A stretch of DNA of 64,000 nucleotides from Buchnera aphidicola (Mindarus abietinus) (GCF_964059085.1 NZ_OZ060398.1:476093-540092); one strand, 5' to 3'. Counted from the first letter of the stretch, positions 28,138-38,982 are shown. Numbers and translations are program-made. Notes: generated by a model from the letters alone, not told the origin.

Positions 28138-29445
28138 TTATACTTTGAATGGATTTCTTAAAACAATTGTGTCATTTCTAGAAGGACCAGTAGAGATAAT
28201 ATCTATAGGAATTCCAACTAATTCTTGTATTCTATTAATATATCTTTGTGCTAAAATAGGTAAAGAATCAAAACTTGTTATACCTGCTGTCGATGTATTC
28301 CAACCAGGCAAAATTTCATAAACAGGAATTATATTCTCTAATGTATTATATAGAAAAAGAAAACTATTTTTTTTAACAGAAGAATTAACATTAGAAATTT
28401 TATAGTCTACGCAAATTTTAATTTCTTGTAGTTCATCTAAAACGTCTAATTTTGTCAAACATAACGCTGTTAATGAATTAATTTTTATAGCTTTTTTTAA
28501 TAAGACAATATCTAACCAACCTGTTCTTCTTCTTCTTCCTGTAGTTGAACCAGATTCATTTCCTTTGATAAAAAAATAATTATCGATTTCATCAAAGACT
28601 TCTGTTAAAAAAGGACCTAAACCAACTCTGGTCATATAAACTTTACTAACTCCTAAAATATAATCTAAAGCTTTAGGACCAATACCTGTGCCTGTGCAAA
28701 CTCCTCCAACCGTACTATTTGAAGATGTTACATATGGATATGTTCCGTGATCTATATCTAATAATGTTCCTTGTGCACCTTCAAATATTATAGAATTTTT
28801 ATTTTCTATAGCTTTATAAAGAATTTTTGGAACATCTTTAACCATTGAAAGTATTAAATCTGCTGATTCAGCTAATTCATTAAAAGTAGTTTTATAATCA
28901 ATAGGTTTTTCTTTATAAAAATTAACTAATTGATAATTATAATAATTTAATGCTCTTTTAATTTTTATTTTTAATACATGTAAATTATTTAAATCGTAAA
29001 CTTTTATGCCCATACGTGATACTTTGTCTTCATAAGCAGGGCCAATACCTTTTCCTGTTGTTCCAATTGCAGATGAATTTAATTTTTTTTCACGTGCTAA
29101 ATCCATAGCTATATGATAATTAAGTATTAATGATGCATATGGAGAAATATATACTCTATCTCTAGGAAATATATTATTTTTTTCTAACATTTTTATTTCT
29201 TTTATTAATGAAACAAGTGATATCACCGTTCCATTTCCTATTATAGAAATAACATTTTTATGTATAATTCCAGAAGGTATCTGATGTAATATTATTTTTT
29301 TTTTATTTACTATTAAAGTATGTCCTGCATTATTCCCTCCCTGATACCGAACGACAAAATCTACGTTTTTAGTTAAAAAATCAACAATTTTCCCTTTTCC
29401 TTCATCTCCCCACTGTGTTCCTAAAATTACTATTGTTTTATTCAT
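28138..29445 (-). CDS. purA: Adenylosuccinate synthetase
   Basis: PurA joins IMP and aspartate with GTP, the first committed step to AMP. The 435-residue protein starts [19 protein letters not shown], has the GGNNAGHT segment with the catalytic histidine, the [14 protein letters not shown] segment near residue 125 and the substrate-loop [10 protein letters not shown] near residue 300. I use the ATG at 29443-29445, which has GAGAG upstream and matches the family start, over an ATG four codons earlier. hflC lies 84 bases upstream, as in enterobacteria. Confidence 0.97.
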   Translation of the reverse strand: MNKTIVILGTQWGDEGKGKIVDFLTKNVDFVVRYQGGNNAGHTLIVNKKKIILHQIPSGIIHKNVISIIGNGTVISLVSLIKEIKMLEKNNIFPRDRVYISPYASLILNYHIAMDLAREKKLNSSAIGTTGKGIGPAYEDKVSRMGIKVYDLNNLHVLKIKIKRALNYYNYQLVNFYKEKPIDYKTTFNELAESADLILSMVKDVPKILYKAIENKNSIIFEGAQGTLLDIDHGTYPYVTSSNSTVGGVCTGTGIGPKALDYILGVSKVYMTRVGLGPFLTEVFDEIDNYFFIKGNESGSTTGRRRRTGWLDIVLLKKAIKINSLTALCLTKLDVLDELQEIKICVDYKISNVNSSVKKNSFLFLYNTLENIIPVYEILPGWNTSTAGITSFDSLPILAQRYINRIQELVGIPIDIISTGPSRNDTIVLRNPFKV

Positions 29446-29528
29446 AAATTCTCTCATATAAAATACACATATTTTATATAAAAACTATGTACTTTAAATT
29501 TTATTATTAAAAAAAATTTTTCTAAATT

Positions 29529-30515
29529 TTATTTATTAATTTTTTTTAAAATATTTCGTATATTTTTAAAAAAATTATTTTCCGTACTAATAATTATAAC
29601 ATTTTTAGTATTTTTAATACTATTTTCATAGGCTTTTAAACTACGAATAAAAGCATAAAAATTTACATCTTGACTAAAAATTTTAAAAAATAGTTTTTCT
29701 GATTTTAATTCTGCATTTTTTTTAATAAAAAGTGCTTTTCTTTTAGCATTAGAAATAGTAGTTTTCGATAAAAAATTAGCTAATAATTTAATTTTTTTTG
29801 ATTCTCTTTTTCCTTTTAATCTTTTATTTATTGCTATTTTTTGTTCTTTTTTAAAAAATAAGTCATACATTAAAACAAAAGAACTTTTGGGAAATTCTAT
29901 TTTTTTTACATAAATATCAATAATTTTTATTCCTAACTGATTAATGCTTTTATCTATTATTTTTGTTTTAAAAAAAACATTCAGATTGCTATTTCTTTTC
30001 CCATTGCTTAAATAGCGATTAAAATTAAGTTTTTTATTAATATTTTTATTAAATTTAAAATTTTTCCCTAAAATTCTAGGTAAATTAGAATTAATATTTT
30101 TAATACTTAATAAATTTATTTCAGAACATAATTTATCTTTAATTTTTCTTTTTAAAAAATTTTCTATCTGAAATTTATTTCTATCTCTTGTAGAAAAATA
30201 ATATCTGCTAAAATTATCTATTTTCCATTTTATAGAAGAACTAAGTAAAATTTCTTTTTTTTCTTTGGTAAAAAAATGATCTTGATAATTATTTAATGTT
30301 TGAATACGAGAATCTAAAATTTGAACAGATTCTAAAAATGGAATTATAGCGTGTAAACCGGGTTTATAAATTATTGGTTTATTAAAGTCATTTCTTATTA
30401 TTTTTCCATACCGAAAAATTATTCCTCTTTCTCCTTCATGTATAATAAAGAAAGAAAAAGAAAAAAAAATTAAAAAGAAAGAAAATAAAAAAAATAACAT
30501 TTTATATATTCTCAT
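29529..30515 (-). CDS. hflC: HflC, modulator of FtsH protease
   Basis: HflC and HflK form a membrane-anchored SPFH (prohibitin-like) complex that surrounds and modulates the FtsH protease. The 328-residue protein has one N-terminal transmembrane segment (about residues 5-27) followed by FIIHEGERGIIFRYGKI, the start of the SPFH domain, then a long charged helical region. Length is close to E. coli (334). The sequence is diverged and rich in lysine and phenylalanine. It directly follows hflK and precedes purA. FtsH is not in this window. Confidence 0.93.
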   Translation of the reverse strand: MRIYKMLFFLFSFFLIFFSFSFFIIHEGERGIIFRYGKIIRNDFNKPIIYKPGLHAIIPFLESVQILDSRIQTLNNYQDHFFTKEKKEILLSSSIKWKIDNFSRYYFSTRDRNKFQIENFLKRKIKDKLCSEINLLSIKNINSNLPRILGKNFKFNKNINKKLNFNRYLSNGKRNSNLNVFFKTKIIDKSINQLGIKIIDIYVKKIEFPKSSFVLMYDLFFKKEQKIAINKRLKGKRESKKIKLLANFLSKTTISNAKRKALFIKKNAELKSEKLFFKIFSQDVNFYAFIRSLKAYENSIKNTKNVIIISTENNFFKNIRNILKKINK

Positions 30516-30532
30516 TATTTTTCTCTTAAATT

Positions 30533-31747
30533 TTAAAAAATATTTTTTCGTAAAGAATTTATTCTGCGTTGTTCTAATATATTATTTTTTAATATATATA
30601 GATTCTTACTACTTCCTCTTATTTTTTTTTTTATATTTGAAGAAAAAAATTTATTTTTGAATGATCTAATTTTTTTATTTTTTCTTATTTTTTCAAAAAA
30701 ATTATTATTAATTGAGTATAAATTATCTAAAGATAAAAAAAAATTATCACTTTTTTTATCTATAAATATTTTTTTTGAGTGAGAAAATATTTTTTCTATA
30801 AATTTACTATACAAATGAATTTGTACCATTTCTTTTGACTTTTTATAAATTAAAAAAATTTTAGAAAAATAATTTATTTCTTCTTTAACTTGTAAAAAAA
30901 TTTTTTTCTTATATTCTTTTGCTTGTTCTAAAATTTTTTTTTCATTGATACTGCTGTTAAACTGTTTTTGTATAAAGTATTTCTTTGCCTGATTAATATC
31001 TTCTTGTTTTTCTTTCTCCGCAGTAAATACTTTTGATATAATGTTTCTTATTTCATAAGGAGATGAAATAATCCAAAAATTTATATTTAGTATTTTAATT
31101 CCTAACTTTTGATTTTTAGTTATTTTTCTAATTTTATTTTTTATTTTCTTATCTATTAATGTTTTTTTTTTAAATAAAATCTGGTAAGTACTACAATTTC
31201 TCATTGTATCGAATAACACACTATTTGCAACTTGTTTAAAAGTACTATCAGGTGAAACAACAGAAAATAAATAATTTTTAGGATTAACAATTTTATATTG
31301 TACGTTAATTTTTACATTTAATACATTTTCATCCGTAGTAGAAACTAATCCTGTAGAAGAAAATGTTTTTATTTCTTTAATATTAACTGGAAAAATATTA
31401 CCAATAAATTTTGGGATCCAATTTAGACCAGGTTTAGCAATATAGGTAAATTTTCCAAAATTTGTCACCACACCTCTTTCAGATTCTGAAATAATATAAA
31501 AACTAGATACAATCCAAAAAAGAACAAGAAAAATTAAAAAAAAAGATAAAAAATTATTATTTTTATTAGTAATTTTATATGAATTTAAATCTAAAGTAGA
31601 TTTTTTTTTCACAAATTTATTCTTGAAAAAAAAATTAAAAAAGTTATTTTTTTTTTCAAAAATATAATTTTGACTATTTTTTTTATCTTTTTTCTCAACT
31701 AACAGATCCTTATTAAAAATTTTGTTAATTGGCTGTTTCCAGACCAT
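30533..31747 (-). CDS. hflK: HflK, modulator of FtsH protease
   Basis: HflK is the partner of HflC in the FtsH-associated SPFH complex. The 404-residue protein begins MVWKQPINK (E. coli MAWNQPGNN), has one transmembrane segment near residues 67-90, then SESERGVVTNFGKF and the SPFH domain, and a lysine-rich C-terminal tail. I choose the ATG at 31745-31747, seven bases after a GGAG, over one two codons upstream that sits too close to it. The central region has drifted far, with long lysine runs encoded by A10-A11 tracts. hfq and hflX, its usual upstream neighbours, are absent. Confidence 0.92.
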   Translation of the reverse strand: MVWKQPINKIFNKDLLVEKKDKKNSQNYIFEKKNNFFNFFFKNKFVKKKSTLDLNSYKITNKNNNFLSFFLIFLVLFWIVSSFYIISESERGVVTNFGKFTYIAKPGLNWIPKFIGNIFPVNIKEIKTFSSTGLVSTTDENVLNVKINVQYKIVNPKNYLFSVVSPDSTFKQVANSVLFDTMRNCSTYQILFKKKTLIDKKIKNKIRKITKNQKLGIKILNINFWIISSPYEIRNIISKVFTAEKEKQEDINQAKKYFIQKQFNSSINEKKILEQAKEYKKKIFLQVKEEINYFSKIFLIYKKSKEMVQIHLYSKFIEKIFSHSKKIFIDKKSDNFFLSLDNLYSINNNFFEKIRKNKKIRSFKNKFFSSNIKKKIRGSSKNLYILKNNILEQRRINSLRKNIF

Positions 31748-31906
31748 ATTCATACTCCATTAAAATTATCAAATTATTTTGATAATATTAAAAAATAATG
31801 TTATTAACATTAATTAATATTACATTTATTTACTGAAAATAATAATTTTCATTAAAAGAATTTAACTTAAAATATGAGAATATTAACTTTTTAAAATTAA
31901 TAATTT

Positions 31907-32851
31907 TTAACGTAAAAAAACGTCTAAAATTTTATTAATTGATAAATTTTCATCAAAATTATCAATCCAGTATAAATTTTTCCATTTTTTTAACCAAGTA
32001 ATCTGGTGCTTTGCTAATTGTAATGTTGCTAAAATTATTTTTTTTTTCATTTCTTTATAAGTAATTTTCCCTTCTATATAATCCCACATTTGAGAATATC
32101 CTATACGTCGAATAGCCGGAGAGTTTTTATTTAAATTTGTTCTTAAAAATAAATTTCTAACCTCTTTTTCAAATCCTACATCGATCATATGCTTTAAACG
32201 AAGTTCAATTCTTGTTCTTAATTCTTTTTTTTCAGAAAGAAAAATAGAAAACTGTATAACTTCATATGGAAAATTTGAAATAGTAGACTTTTGTAACTCG
32301 GAAATTTTCTTTCCAGTTAACAGAAAAACTTCTAATCCCCTTAATATTCGTTGTTTATCATTTGGATGTAAACGAATAGATAAATCAGGATCTACCAATT
32401 TTAAAAAATTATGTAAGTATTTATGACCAAAACATTCCGATTTTTTCAATAAAAAATTTCTTATTTCATTATTTGATGAAGGTAGAACTGCTATTCCATT
32501 ACTTAATACTTTAAAATATAACATTGTTCCCCCAACTAAAACAGGAACTTTTCCAGCTGCTAAGATTTCTTTTATTTTTTTTAAAGCATCGTTTCTAAAT
32601 TCACCTGCTGAATAATATTCGTTAGGATCTTTTATATCTATTAAGTGATGTTGGACCTGAGACAATTCTTTTGTGTTTGGTTTTGCCGTTCCGATATTCA
32701 TTTCTCTATAAATTAATCCAGAATCTACACTAATAATTTCCATTGGAAAATACTTTGATAATTTAATAGCTAATTTAGTTTTACCTGAACAAGTTGGTCC
32801 CATTAAAAAAATTAACGTAGGTTGTTTAAAACACTTATTATTAATTTTCAT
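31907..32851 (-). CDS. miaA: tRNA dimethylallyltransferase
   Basis: MiaA adds a dimethylallyl group to A37 of tRNAs reading codons that begin with U. The 314-residue protein has the P-loop LMGPTCSGKT near residue 16, DSGLIYREMNIGTAKP near residue 44, HHLIDIKDP, and RRIGYSQMWDY near residue 254. The ATG at 32849-32851 overlaps the end of mutL by 11 bases and has no Shine-Dalgarno of its own, so translation is probably coupled to mutL. An upstream in-frame TTG at 32857 is less likely. Confidence 0.96.
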   Translation of the reverse strand: MKINNKCFKQPTLIFLMGPTCSGKTKLAIKLSKYFPMEIISVDSGLIYREMNIGTAKPNTKELSQVQHHLIDIKDPNEYYSAGEFRNDALKKIKEILAAGKVPVLVGGTMLYFKVLSNGIAVLPSSNNEIRNFLLKKSECFGHKYLHNFLKLVDPDLSIRLHPNDKQRILRGLEVFLLTGKKISELQKSTISNFPYEVIQFSIFLSEKKELRTRIELRLKHMIDVGFEKEVRNLFLRTNLNKNSPAIRRIGYSQMWDYIEGKITYKEMKKKIILATLQLAKHQITWLKKWKNLYWIDNFDENLSINKILDVFLR

Positions 32852-34580
32852 TTTCAAAAATAGACAAAGCTGTTTTTATATTAATATTTTGTAAAAATTT
32901 TTCAGAAGAAATATTCGAAATGATTAAATTATTCTTCTCTATTTTTTGTAAAATACTATACATTTTTTCTTTCCCCCAGCATTTAACTTCTAATTTTATT
33001 AAAAATACAAAATAATTAATTATTTTAATATCTGTAATATTCTTTTTTCTTTCTAAAAATAAAAAAAAACTAATTATTAAATTCAATAAATTAGCATCTT
33101 GTAACAATTTAGGAACAGATTGTACTTCAATAAAATTGGAATGTATTGAATAACTAAACCCTAATTTAAAAAGTAATTTTTGATAATTTATAATTAATTT
33201 TTTTATTTTTATAAGAAAAAATATTTTTTTAGGAAACTTTAAAAAAAATTTCTTAAAATCATAAAAATTTCCATGAATTATCTTTTTTTTAATTATCATT
33301 GATTGGATATTTGGTAAAGAAACTAAAAAAAAATTTTCATTTTTTTCAATAAGAACATAATACTCTTTAATAAATGCTATTACTTTTCCAAAAGAAAATA
33401 TCATTTTTTTTCTAGTTTTTTTTTCTTGGAAAGAAGATAAACAAAAATTTTTATAGTCAATAAATTTTTTTGTATTCGTATATTCCTTATTTTTAATAAT
33501 TTTTTTATATATAAATCTTTCTTCAACTATATTTTTTTTATTTACCTTTGAAAAATAAAAAAAATTATTGCTTTGTTTTTTTAGAAAAAAAAACATGGAA
33601 TTATAAAAAAAATCATAAATTTTAAATGAATTATTAAATAAAACTTCATTTTTAGTAGGATGATAATTTACATCAACTAAATTACTAGGTATCTGTAAAT
33701 ATAAAATGTAGGAAATATGTAAAAAATTACATCCTGTAATTTTTTTGATAATCTTTTTTAATAAAGCAGTTATTTTTTGAGAATCTATGAAACGTTCATT
33801 AACATATAAAAATCGATTTTTTTTACCGTACTGTATGTTTTTACATGTAGGGTTCTGAATCCAACCAAATAATTTGTTTCTTTTCTCTTGAAATTCAATT
33901 TTTAATAAACTTTTAAAAAAAACTCTTCCTAAAACGGATTTTATTCTTTCTTCTTTAGTATTTTTTTTATTGTTAACTAAGTATTCTTTTATTAATTTTT
34001 TATTATGCTTTAATATAAAAGTAGTGTTACTTTGAGACAAAGCTATAATATTTACTATTTTTAAAATTTTTAAAAATTCTGTTTTTTCTTTCTTTAAAAA
34101 ATTTCTTCGAACAGGAAAATTATAAAAAAGATCAAATATTGTTACAGTTGTACCTACTGAATGCGATAAAGGTTGCATTAAAAAACTACTTTTTTTATTT
34201 GCATCCAAGTATATTTTCCAACCCTCTTTCTGAACATTAGTTCTAGAAATTAGTTCTAAGCGAGATACCAGGGACATATTAAATAATGCTTCACCCCTAA
34301 ATCCAAAAGTACTAACATTATATAAATCATCCAAAGAAATAATTTTGCTAGTTGAATATGAAGAAATAGCATTAATTAAATCTTTTTTATGAATACCAAA
34401 TCCATTATCAATTACACTAATTGAACTTATTCCTCCTTTTTTTATTTCAATAAAAATTTGATCTGCTTTTGCATCTAAACTATTTTCTAATAATTCTTTA
34501 ACTATAGAAGCGGGTTCTCTTATTATTTCACCTACTGCTATTTGATTTATTACTTTTGAAGATAATTTTTGAATAGACAT
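32841..34580 (-). CDS. mutL: DNA mismatch repair protein MutL
   Basis: MutL is the ATPase that links MutS mismatch recognition to downstream repair. The protein (579 residues from the ATG at 34578-34580) has the GHKL ATPase motifs: KELLENSLDA with the catalytic Glu29, DNGFGIHKKDL near residue 56 and FGFRGEAL near residue 90. This start has GAG eight bases upstream and places Glu29 as in E. coli; an ATG two codons upstream is too close. The linker is shortened and lysine-rich and the C-terminal dimerisation domain diverged. No endonuclease motif is seen, as expected for this lineage. Confidence 0.95.
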   Translation of the reverse strand: MSIQKLSSKVINQIAVGEIIREPASIVKELLENSLDAKADQIFIEIKKGGISSISVIDNGFGIHKKDLINAISSYSTSKIISLDDLYNVSTFGFRGEALFNMSLVSRLELISRTNVQKEGWKIYLDANKKSSFLMQPLSHSVGTTVTIFDLFYNFPVRRNFLKKEKTEFLKILKIVNIIALSQSNTTFILKHNKKLIKEYLVNNKKNTKEERIKSVLGRVFFKSLLKIEFQEKRNKLFGWIQNPTCKNIQYGKKNRFLYVNERFIDSQKITALLKKIIKKITGCNFLHISYILYLQIPSNLVDVNYHPTKNEVLFNNSFKIYDFFYNSMFFFLKKQSNNFFYFSKVNKKNIVEERFIYKKIIKNKEYTNTKKFIDYKNFCLSSFQEKKTRKKMIFSFGKVIAFIKEYYVLIEKNENFFLVSLPNIQSMIIKKKIIHGNFYDFKKFFLKFPKKIFFLIKIKKLIINYQKLLFKLGFSYSIHSNFIEVQSVPKLLQDANLLNLIISFFLFLERKKNITDIKIINYFVFLIKLEVKCWGKEKMYSILQKIEKNNLIISNISSEKFLQNINIKTALSIFENEN

Positions 34581-35428
34581 ATACATAACTCTACTATTTA
34601 AATAAAAAAGAATTTAAATTTTCATAATTAAAAGAATTTAAATTTTTTAAATTTATAAAGATTATTATCTTTGAATAATTTTTATTTCTAAAAAAGTTAT
34701 CGTTAATAATATTTGCAATATTAACCAAATTAATTTTTTTATATAAAAAATCTCTATAAATTTTATTTAAAAAAATAGTTTAAATTTATTAATTAATTTT
34801 TAACTAATTTTTTTATCTTTGATATTGTGTATATTATATAAAATAACTATTTTTCTAATTTTAATTAATATAAGTTTATTAAACAACATCTAAAAAATTA
34901 AGATTAAAAATTAATTGTTTAGATTTAAATTTTAAGTAAATTTTTTTTTTATTTTCTTATTGTTATTAATATGAATTTAAAATTTTTAAAATTTATTTGA
35001 GTAAAAGTATTATTTTTTTTAGAAATAAAATATTTTTTTAAAATAAAAAAAATTATAAAAATAGATCTTATTTTTTTATAGAATATAAAAAAAATAATTT
35101 TTTTTTATTATTTAATTAAAATAACTATATTCGCTAATCGCTTATAAATTTAAAAAATTTTCTTTTCAAAAGCTATAAATATTAATTTTAAAAAAAATTT
35201 TAAATTTAATTAATTTTATTAACTTTATAACAAGCATTAAACTTATCAAGTTATAAAAAAATAACTCTGTTATTTGACTGAATATTTTAAACATTTTTGA
35301 TATCTTATAGATTTTTTTAAAAATAAAAAAAAAATCATATAAATTTAAAAAATAAATAATATATTTAAACTTTTTAAATTATCTATTTAGATGCTTAAAA
35401 AGTATTTCCTTGATAAATAAAGAATTTT
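34581..35428. other. Long gene-free spacer upstream of mutL
   Basis: These 848 bases between mutL and pgi, both on the minus strand, contain no credible open frame. In E. coli amiB and tsaE (yjeE) lie directly upstream of mutL, so this is the expected site of their decayed copies, but I see no remaining Walker A or amidase motif. Base composition is more AT-rich than the flanking genes, in line with advanced erosion. Confidence 0.6.
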
Positions 35429-37066
35429 TTATTTATCTCTTCTTTTAAAAAGATTAAAAAATTTTATTAATCCTAATGTTGAAGAATCAAGAGAATTTTT
35501 TATTTTTATTTTTTTTAATTGTTTTAATATTTTTTTTGAAGACTCTTTTCCTAATTCTACTCCCCACTGATCAAAACTAAAAATATTTAATATAACTCCT
35601 TGAACAAATATCTTATGTTCATATAAAGCAATTAAACTTCCTAATGTAGAAGGAGTAATTTTTTTTATTAAAATAGAATTTGTCGGTCTATTTCCTATAC
35701 AAGTTTTAAACATATGAAAAGAGTCATTTTTACTATTCTCTTTTTTTATAAAATCATTACTATTTCCAAAAGCCAAAGCATATGTTTGACCTAAAAAATG
35801 AGATACTAATTTTATATGATGATCATTAATAGAATTATGACTTATTGCAGGAATAATAAAATCACAAGGAATAAATCTAGTTCCTTGATGTATTAATTGA
35901 TAAAAGGAATGCTGACCGTTCGTTCCTGATTCACCCCAAACAATAGGTCCTGTTTTCCATTTTACAGAAAAACCATTTCTATCTACAGATTTCCCATTAG
36001 ACTCCATGTTTCCTTGTTGAAAATATAATGAAAATTTATGCATATACTGATCATAAGGGAGAATAGCTTCTGTTTCTGCATGAAAAAAATTATTATACCA
36101 AATTCCTATAAGTGCTAATAATAATGGAATATTTTTATTAAATTTTGTTTTTAAAAAATGTTGATCCATGTCATAAGCTCCTTTTAATAAATTAACAAAA
36201 TTTTTATATCCTATAGATAACATTATAGGTAAACCTACCGAAGACCATAATGAATATCTTCCTCCAACCCAATCCCAAACTGGAAATATATTATTTTCAT
36301 GAATTCCAAAATTAATTGCTAATTGAATATTCATAGAAATTGCAATAAAATGTTTTTGAAAATCTATTTCTTTTTTTGTATAAACTGTAAACCATTGTTT
36401 AATAGTATTTGCATTAGTCATAGTTTCTTGAGTAAGAAAAGTTTTAGAAGAGATTATAAATAAAGTTTTCTCTAAATTAATCTTTTTAAAAATTTCAGTA
36501 ACATGTGTTCCGTCTATATTAGATAAAAAATGAATATTCAATTTGTTTTTATAAGGTTTTAATGCTTCTGTAACCATTTCCGGGCCTAAATGAGATCCTC
36601 CTATACCAATATTTACAACATCAGCAATGGATTTTCCGGTATAGCCTTTCCATTCTCCAGAAATAATTTTTTCTGAAAATATTTTCATTTTTTTTAAATT
36701 TTTATTTATATCTAACATAATATTTTTTTGATTAACATAAATAGGTTTATTAGAAAAATTTCTTAAGGCGGTATGCAAAACTGCTCTATTTTCTGTTGAA
36801 TTTATTATCTTTCCTATAAACATTTCCTTAATCGCATCTTTTAAAAAAGTTTCTTTTGCTAAATTTAGCAATAATTTTATTGTATTTTTTGTAACTAAAT
36901 TTTTTGAAAAATCAACAATTATTTTATTATTAAATATAGCAGAAAAATTTTTAAATCGATTAGGATCAGCAAAAAACAACTCTTTAATATGAATTTTTTT
37001 TATATTTTTTAAATGTTCTTCTAATTTTTTCCAAGATTTAGTTTCAAGTGGATTAATATTTTTCAT
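35429..37066 (-). CDS. pgi: Glucose-6-phosphate isomerase
   Basis: Pgi interconverts glucose 6-phosphate and fructose 6-phosphate in glycolysis. The 545-residue protein has [12 protein letters not shown] near residue 155, the [18 protein letters not shown] signature near residue 266, the [19 protein letters not shown] signature near residue 378 with the catalytic glutamate and histidine region, and the C-terminal [10 protein letters not shown] motif. Length matches E. coli (549). Confidence 0.98.
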   Translation of the reverse strand: MKNINPLETKSWKKLEEHLKNIKKIHIKELFFADPNRFKNFSAIFNNKIIVDFSKNLVTKNTIKLLLNLAKETFLKDAIKEMFIGKIINSTENRAVLHTALRNFSNKPIYVNQKNIMLDINKNLKKMKIFSEKIISGEWKGYTGKSIADVVNIGIGGSHLGPEMVTEALKPYKNKLNIHFLSNIDGTHVTEIFKKINLEKTLFIISSKTFLTQETMTNANTIKQWFTVYTKKEIDFQKHFIAISMNIQLAINFGIHENNIFPVWDWVGGRYSLWSSVGLPIMLSIGYKNFVNLLKGAYDMDQHFLKTKFNKNIPLLLALIGIWYNNFFHAETEAILPYDQYMHKFSLYFQQGNMESNGKSVDRNGFSVKWKTGPIVWGESGTNGQHSFYQLIHQGTRFIPCDFIIPAISHNSINDHHIKLVSHFLGQTYALAFGNSNDFIKKENSKNDSFHMFKTCIGNRPTNSILIKKITPSTLGSLIALYEHKIFVQGVILNIFSFDQWGVELGKESSKKILKQLKKIKIKNSLDSSTLGLIKFFNLFKRRDK

Positions 37067-37280
37067 AAAATTAATTTATCCTTATAATCAAATTTTTTTA
37101 TTTAAAAATTTTAATTTTAAAAATTCCTATTATTTTAATAACTTAGAATTTTCCTTTTAAAAATATTAACATTTAACAAAAAAAAATGAACTAAAAATAA
37201 ATATATATTATTAAAAAACAAATTGATTTAAAATTTAAAAAAAAAATGTTACTTTTATAAAAAAAATTTTTATATAGAAA

Positions 37281-37829
37281 ATGAAAATAAATAAAACTCA
37301 TTTAATTTGGATTGATTTAGAAATGACCGGTCTAAATCCAAAAAAAAATAAAATTATAGAAATTGCAACTTTAGTAACTGATAAAAACTTAAAGATTTTA
37401 TCAGAAGGTCCTGTGATACCGATTTATCAACCTCAAAAAGAAATATCTTTAATGAATAGTTGGAACAAAAATGTTCATACTAATAATGGTTTAATTAAGC
37501 GTGTTCAAAAAAGTTGTTTTAATGAAAAAAAAGCAGAAAAAGAAACGATAAAGTTCTTAAAAAAATGGGTTCCTAAAAATACTTCCCCAATTTGTGGAAA
37601 CAGTATTGGACAAGATAGAAGATTTTTATATGAATATATGCCAAAATTAGAAAAATTTTTTCATTATAGATGTATAGATGTTAGTACAATTAGAGAATTA
37701 GTTGCTCGATGGAAACCTTCTATACTTATAAAAAAAATAAAAATGGAAAAACAACATATAGCCTTACAAGATATTTATTTATCAATAAATGAACTTTTTT
37801 ATTATCGGAAAAAATTTATTCGAATTTAA
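37281..37829 (+). CDS. orn: Oligoribonuclease
   Basis: Orn degrades very short RNA fragments to mononucleotides and is essential in E. coli. The 182-residue DEDDh exonuclease has IWIDLEMTGLNP near residue 10, the PICGNSIGQDRRFL segment near residue 103 and HIALQDIYLSI near residue 157, so the catalytic acidic residues and histidine are intact. tRNA-Gly follows on the same strand, matching the orn-glyV arrangement of enterobacteria. Confidence 0.97.
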   Translation: MKINKTHLIWIDLEMTGLNPKKNKIIEIATLVTDKNLKILSEGPVIPIYQPQKEISLMNSWNKNVHTNNGLIKRVQKSCFNEKKAEKETIKFLKKWVPKNTSPICGNSIGQDRRFLYEYMPKLEKFFHYRCIDVSTIRELVARWKPSILIKKIKMEKQHIALQDIYLSINELFYYRKKFIRI

Positions 37830-37840
37830 AATAAATTATA

Positions 37841-37869
37841 TTGCTTTTTCTAAAAAAAAAAATTATGAT
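37841..37869 (+). promoter_or_regulatory. Sigma-70 promoter of tRNA-Gly
   Basis: TTGCTT at 37841-37846, a 17-base spacer and TATGAT at 37864-37869 form a good sigma-70 promoter just after the orn stop codon, about 65 bases before tRNA-Gly. It suggests that the tRNA is expressed independently of orn. Confidence 0.65.
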
Positions 37870-37933
37870 TATCTTAAATTAAAAATAATTTATTATTTAA
37901 AATAAATAAAAAAGTATTTTTTAAATTCAATTA

Positions 37934-38008
37934 GCGGGAATAGCTCAGCGGTAGAGCATAACCTTGCCAAGGTTGGGGTCACGAGTTCAAATCTCGTTTC
38001 CCGCTCCA
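37934..38008 (+). tRNA. tRNA-Gly (GCC)
   Basis: The acceptor stem GCGGGAA pairs with TTCCCGC, the anticodon loop is TTGCCAA with anticodon GCC, and the T loop is GTTCAAATC. The discriminator T at 38005 is followed by an encoded CCA at 38006-38008. E. coli carries three identical copies (glyVXY) here; only one remains. Confidence 0.97.
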
Positions 38009-38772
38009 AAAAAATAAATATAATTTATTTTTTTTATTAAAAAATTAAATTTTAATATTTAAAATTACTTAATATTTTCAACCTTTCACATAAATAAAAA
38101 AAAATTTTTTATACGTTAAAAATCATTTATTTAACTATCTAGTTACCATAAAAATATATAAATACTTTTTTAAAAAAGTATTTATATACTAATAAAAAAA
38201 AAGATAAAAAATAAAAAATAAATTATTTTAATTTCTGGTCTACTTATTTTTAAATTTTTAAAAATATATAATATAAAAATATCTTGAAAATTTTACGAGT
38301 AAATTATTCCGCCTAGTAATAATAAACCAATTTATGAAAAAATATAAAATTTTTTTCTGAAAAATTATCAGTTTTAACTAAACTTTAAAAAAATATATAT
38401 TTTTTTAAATAAAAAATAAATTTCTCTAAAAAAAAAATTATTTTTTTTATAAATTTAATTAAAAAAATACTTTGATATAAAAAATTATATTTCTTGCTTA
38501 AGATAAATAAAAAAATGAGCTTATTAATAGTTTAATTTTTTCTCTTTTTAAAAATCTTGAAAAATAAAAAATCTAAAAAATAATTTTTTACTATTTTTAA
38601 AAAATATAGGTATAAAATTTAAAAAAAATTATTTTTATAAATAAAATTTCCAAAAAATTTTATTATAAAAAAATATCTTAAACTATTAATATAAAAAAAT
38701 TATTTAAAATATATCTATGTAACAAAAAATATTATTTTTTTAAAAAATAAACATATAAAAATATTTATTTTT
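38009..38772. other. Long gene-free spacer between tRNA-Gly and rpmE
   Basis: These 764 bases lie between tRNA-Gly and the end of rpmE. No open frame resembles a protein. The only clear structure is the perfect palindrome at 38155-38188. The rest is homopolymer-rich AT sequence. Since this joins chromosomal blocks that are separate in E. coli (orn-mutL and rpmE-hslVU), it may mark an old rearrangement junction with decayed genes. Confidence 0.55.
38155..38188. repeat. 34-base perfect palindrome
   Basis: Bases 38155-38171 (TATATAAATACTTTTTT) are perfectly complementary to 38172-38188. It would form a hairpin with a small A/U loop in RNA from either strand. It lies about 150 bases beyond tRNA-Gly and far from rpmE, so a role in ending the tRNA transcript is possible but weak. 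Confidence 0.5.
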
Positions 38773-38982
38773 TTAATTTCCTGAATAATTAAATCTTTTT
38801 TTAAATTTTTCAATTCGACCGCCAGTATTAATTGTTCTTTGTTTTCCTGTATAAAACGGATGACATTCTGAACATATATCCAATTGAATATTATTTTTTA
38901 TTGTTGAAAAAAAAATATGAATTTTATTACAAGAACATACAGCTTGTATTTGATGATAGTTAGGATGAATTTTCTTTTTCAT
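38773..38982 (-). CDS. rpmE: 50S ribosomal protein L31
   Basis: L31 bridges the ribosomal subunits at the central protuberance. The 69-residue product is the zinc-binding (C+) type with Cys16, Cys18, Cys37 and Cys40, and has the conserved FYTGKQRTINTGGRIEKFKKRF segment. Length matches E. coli (70). No Shine-Dalgarno is visible before the ATG at 38980-38982, and a perfect TATAAT lies only six bases upstream, so the messenger may be leaderless. Confidence 0.97.
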   Translation of the reverse strand: MKKKIHPNYHQIQAVCSCNKIHIFFSTIKNNIQLDICSECHPFYTGKQRTINTGGRIEKFKKRFNYSGN

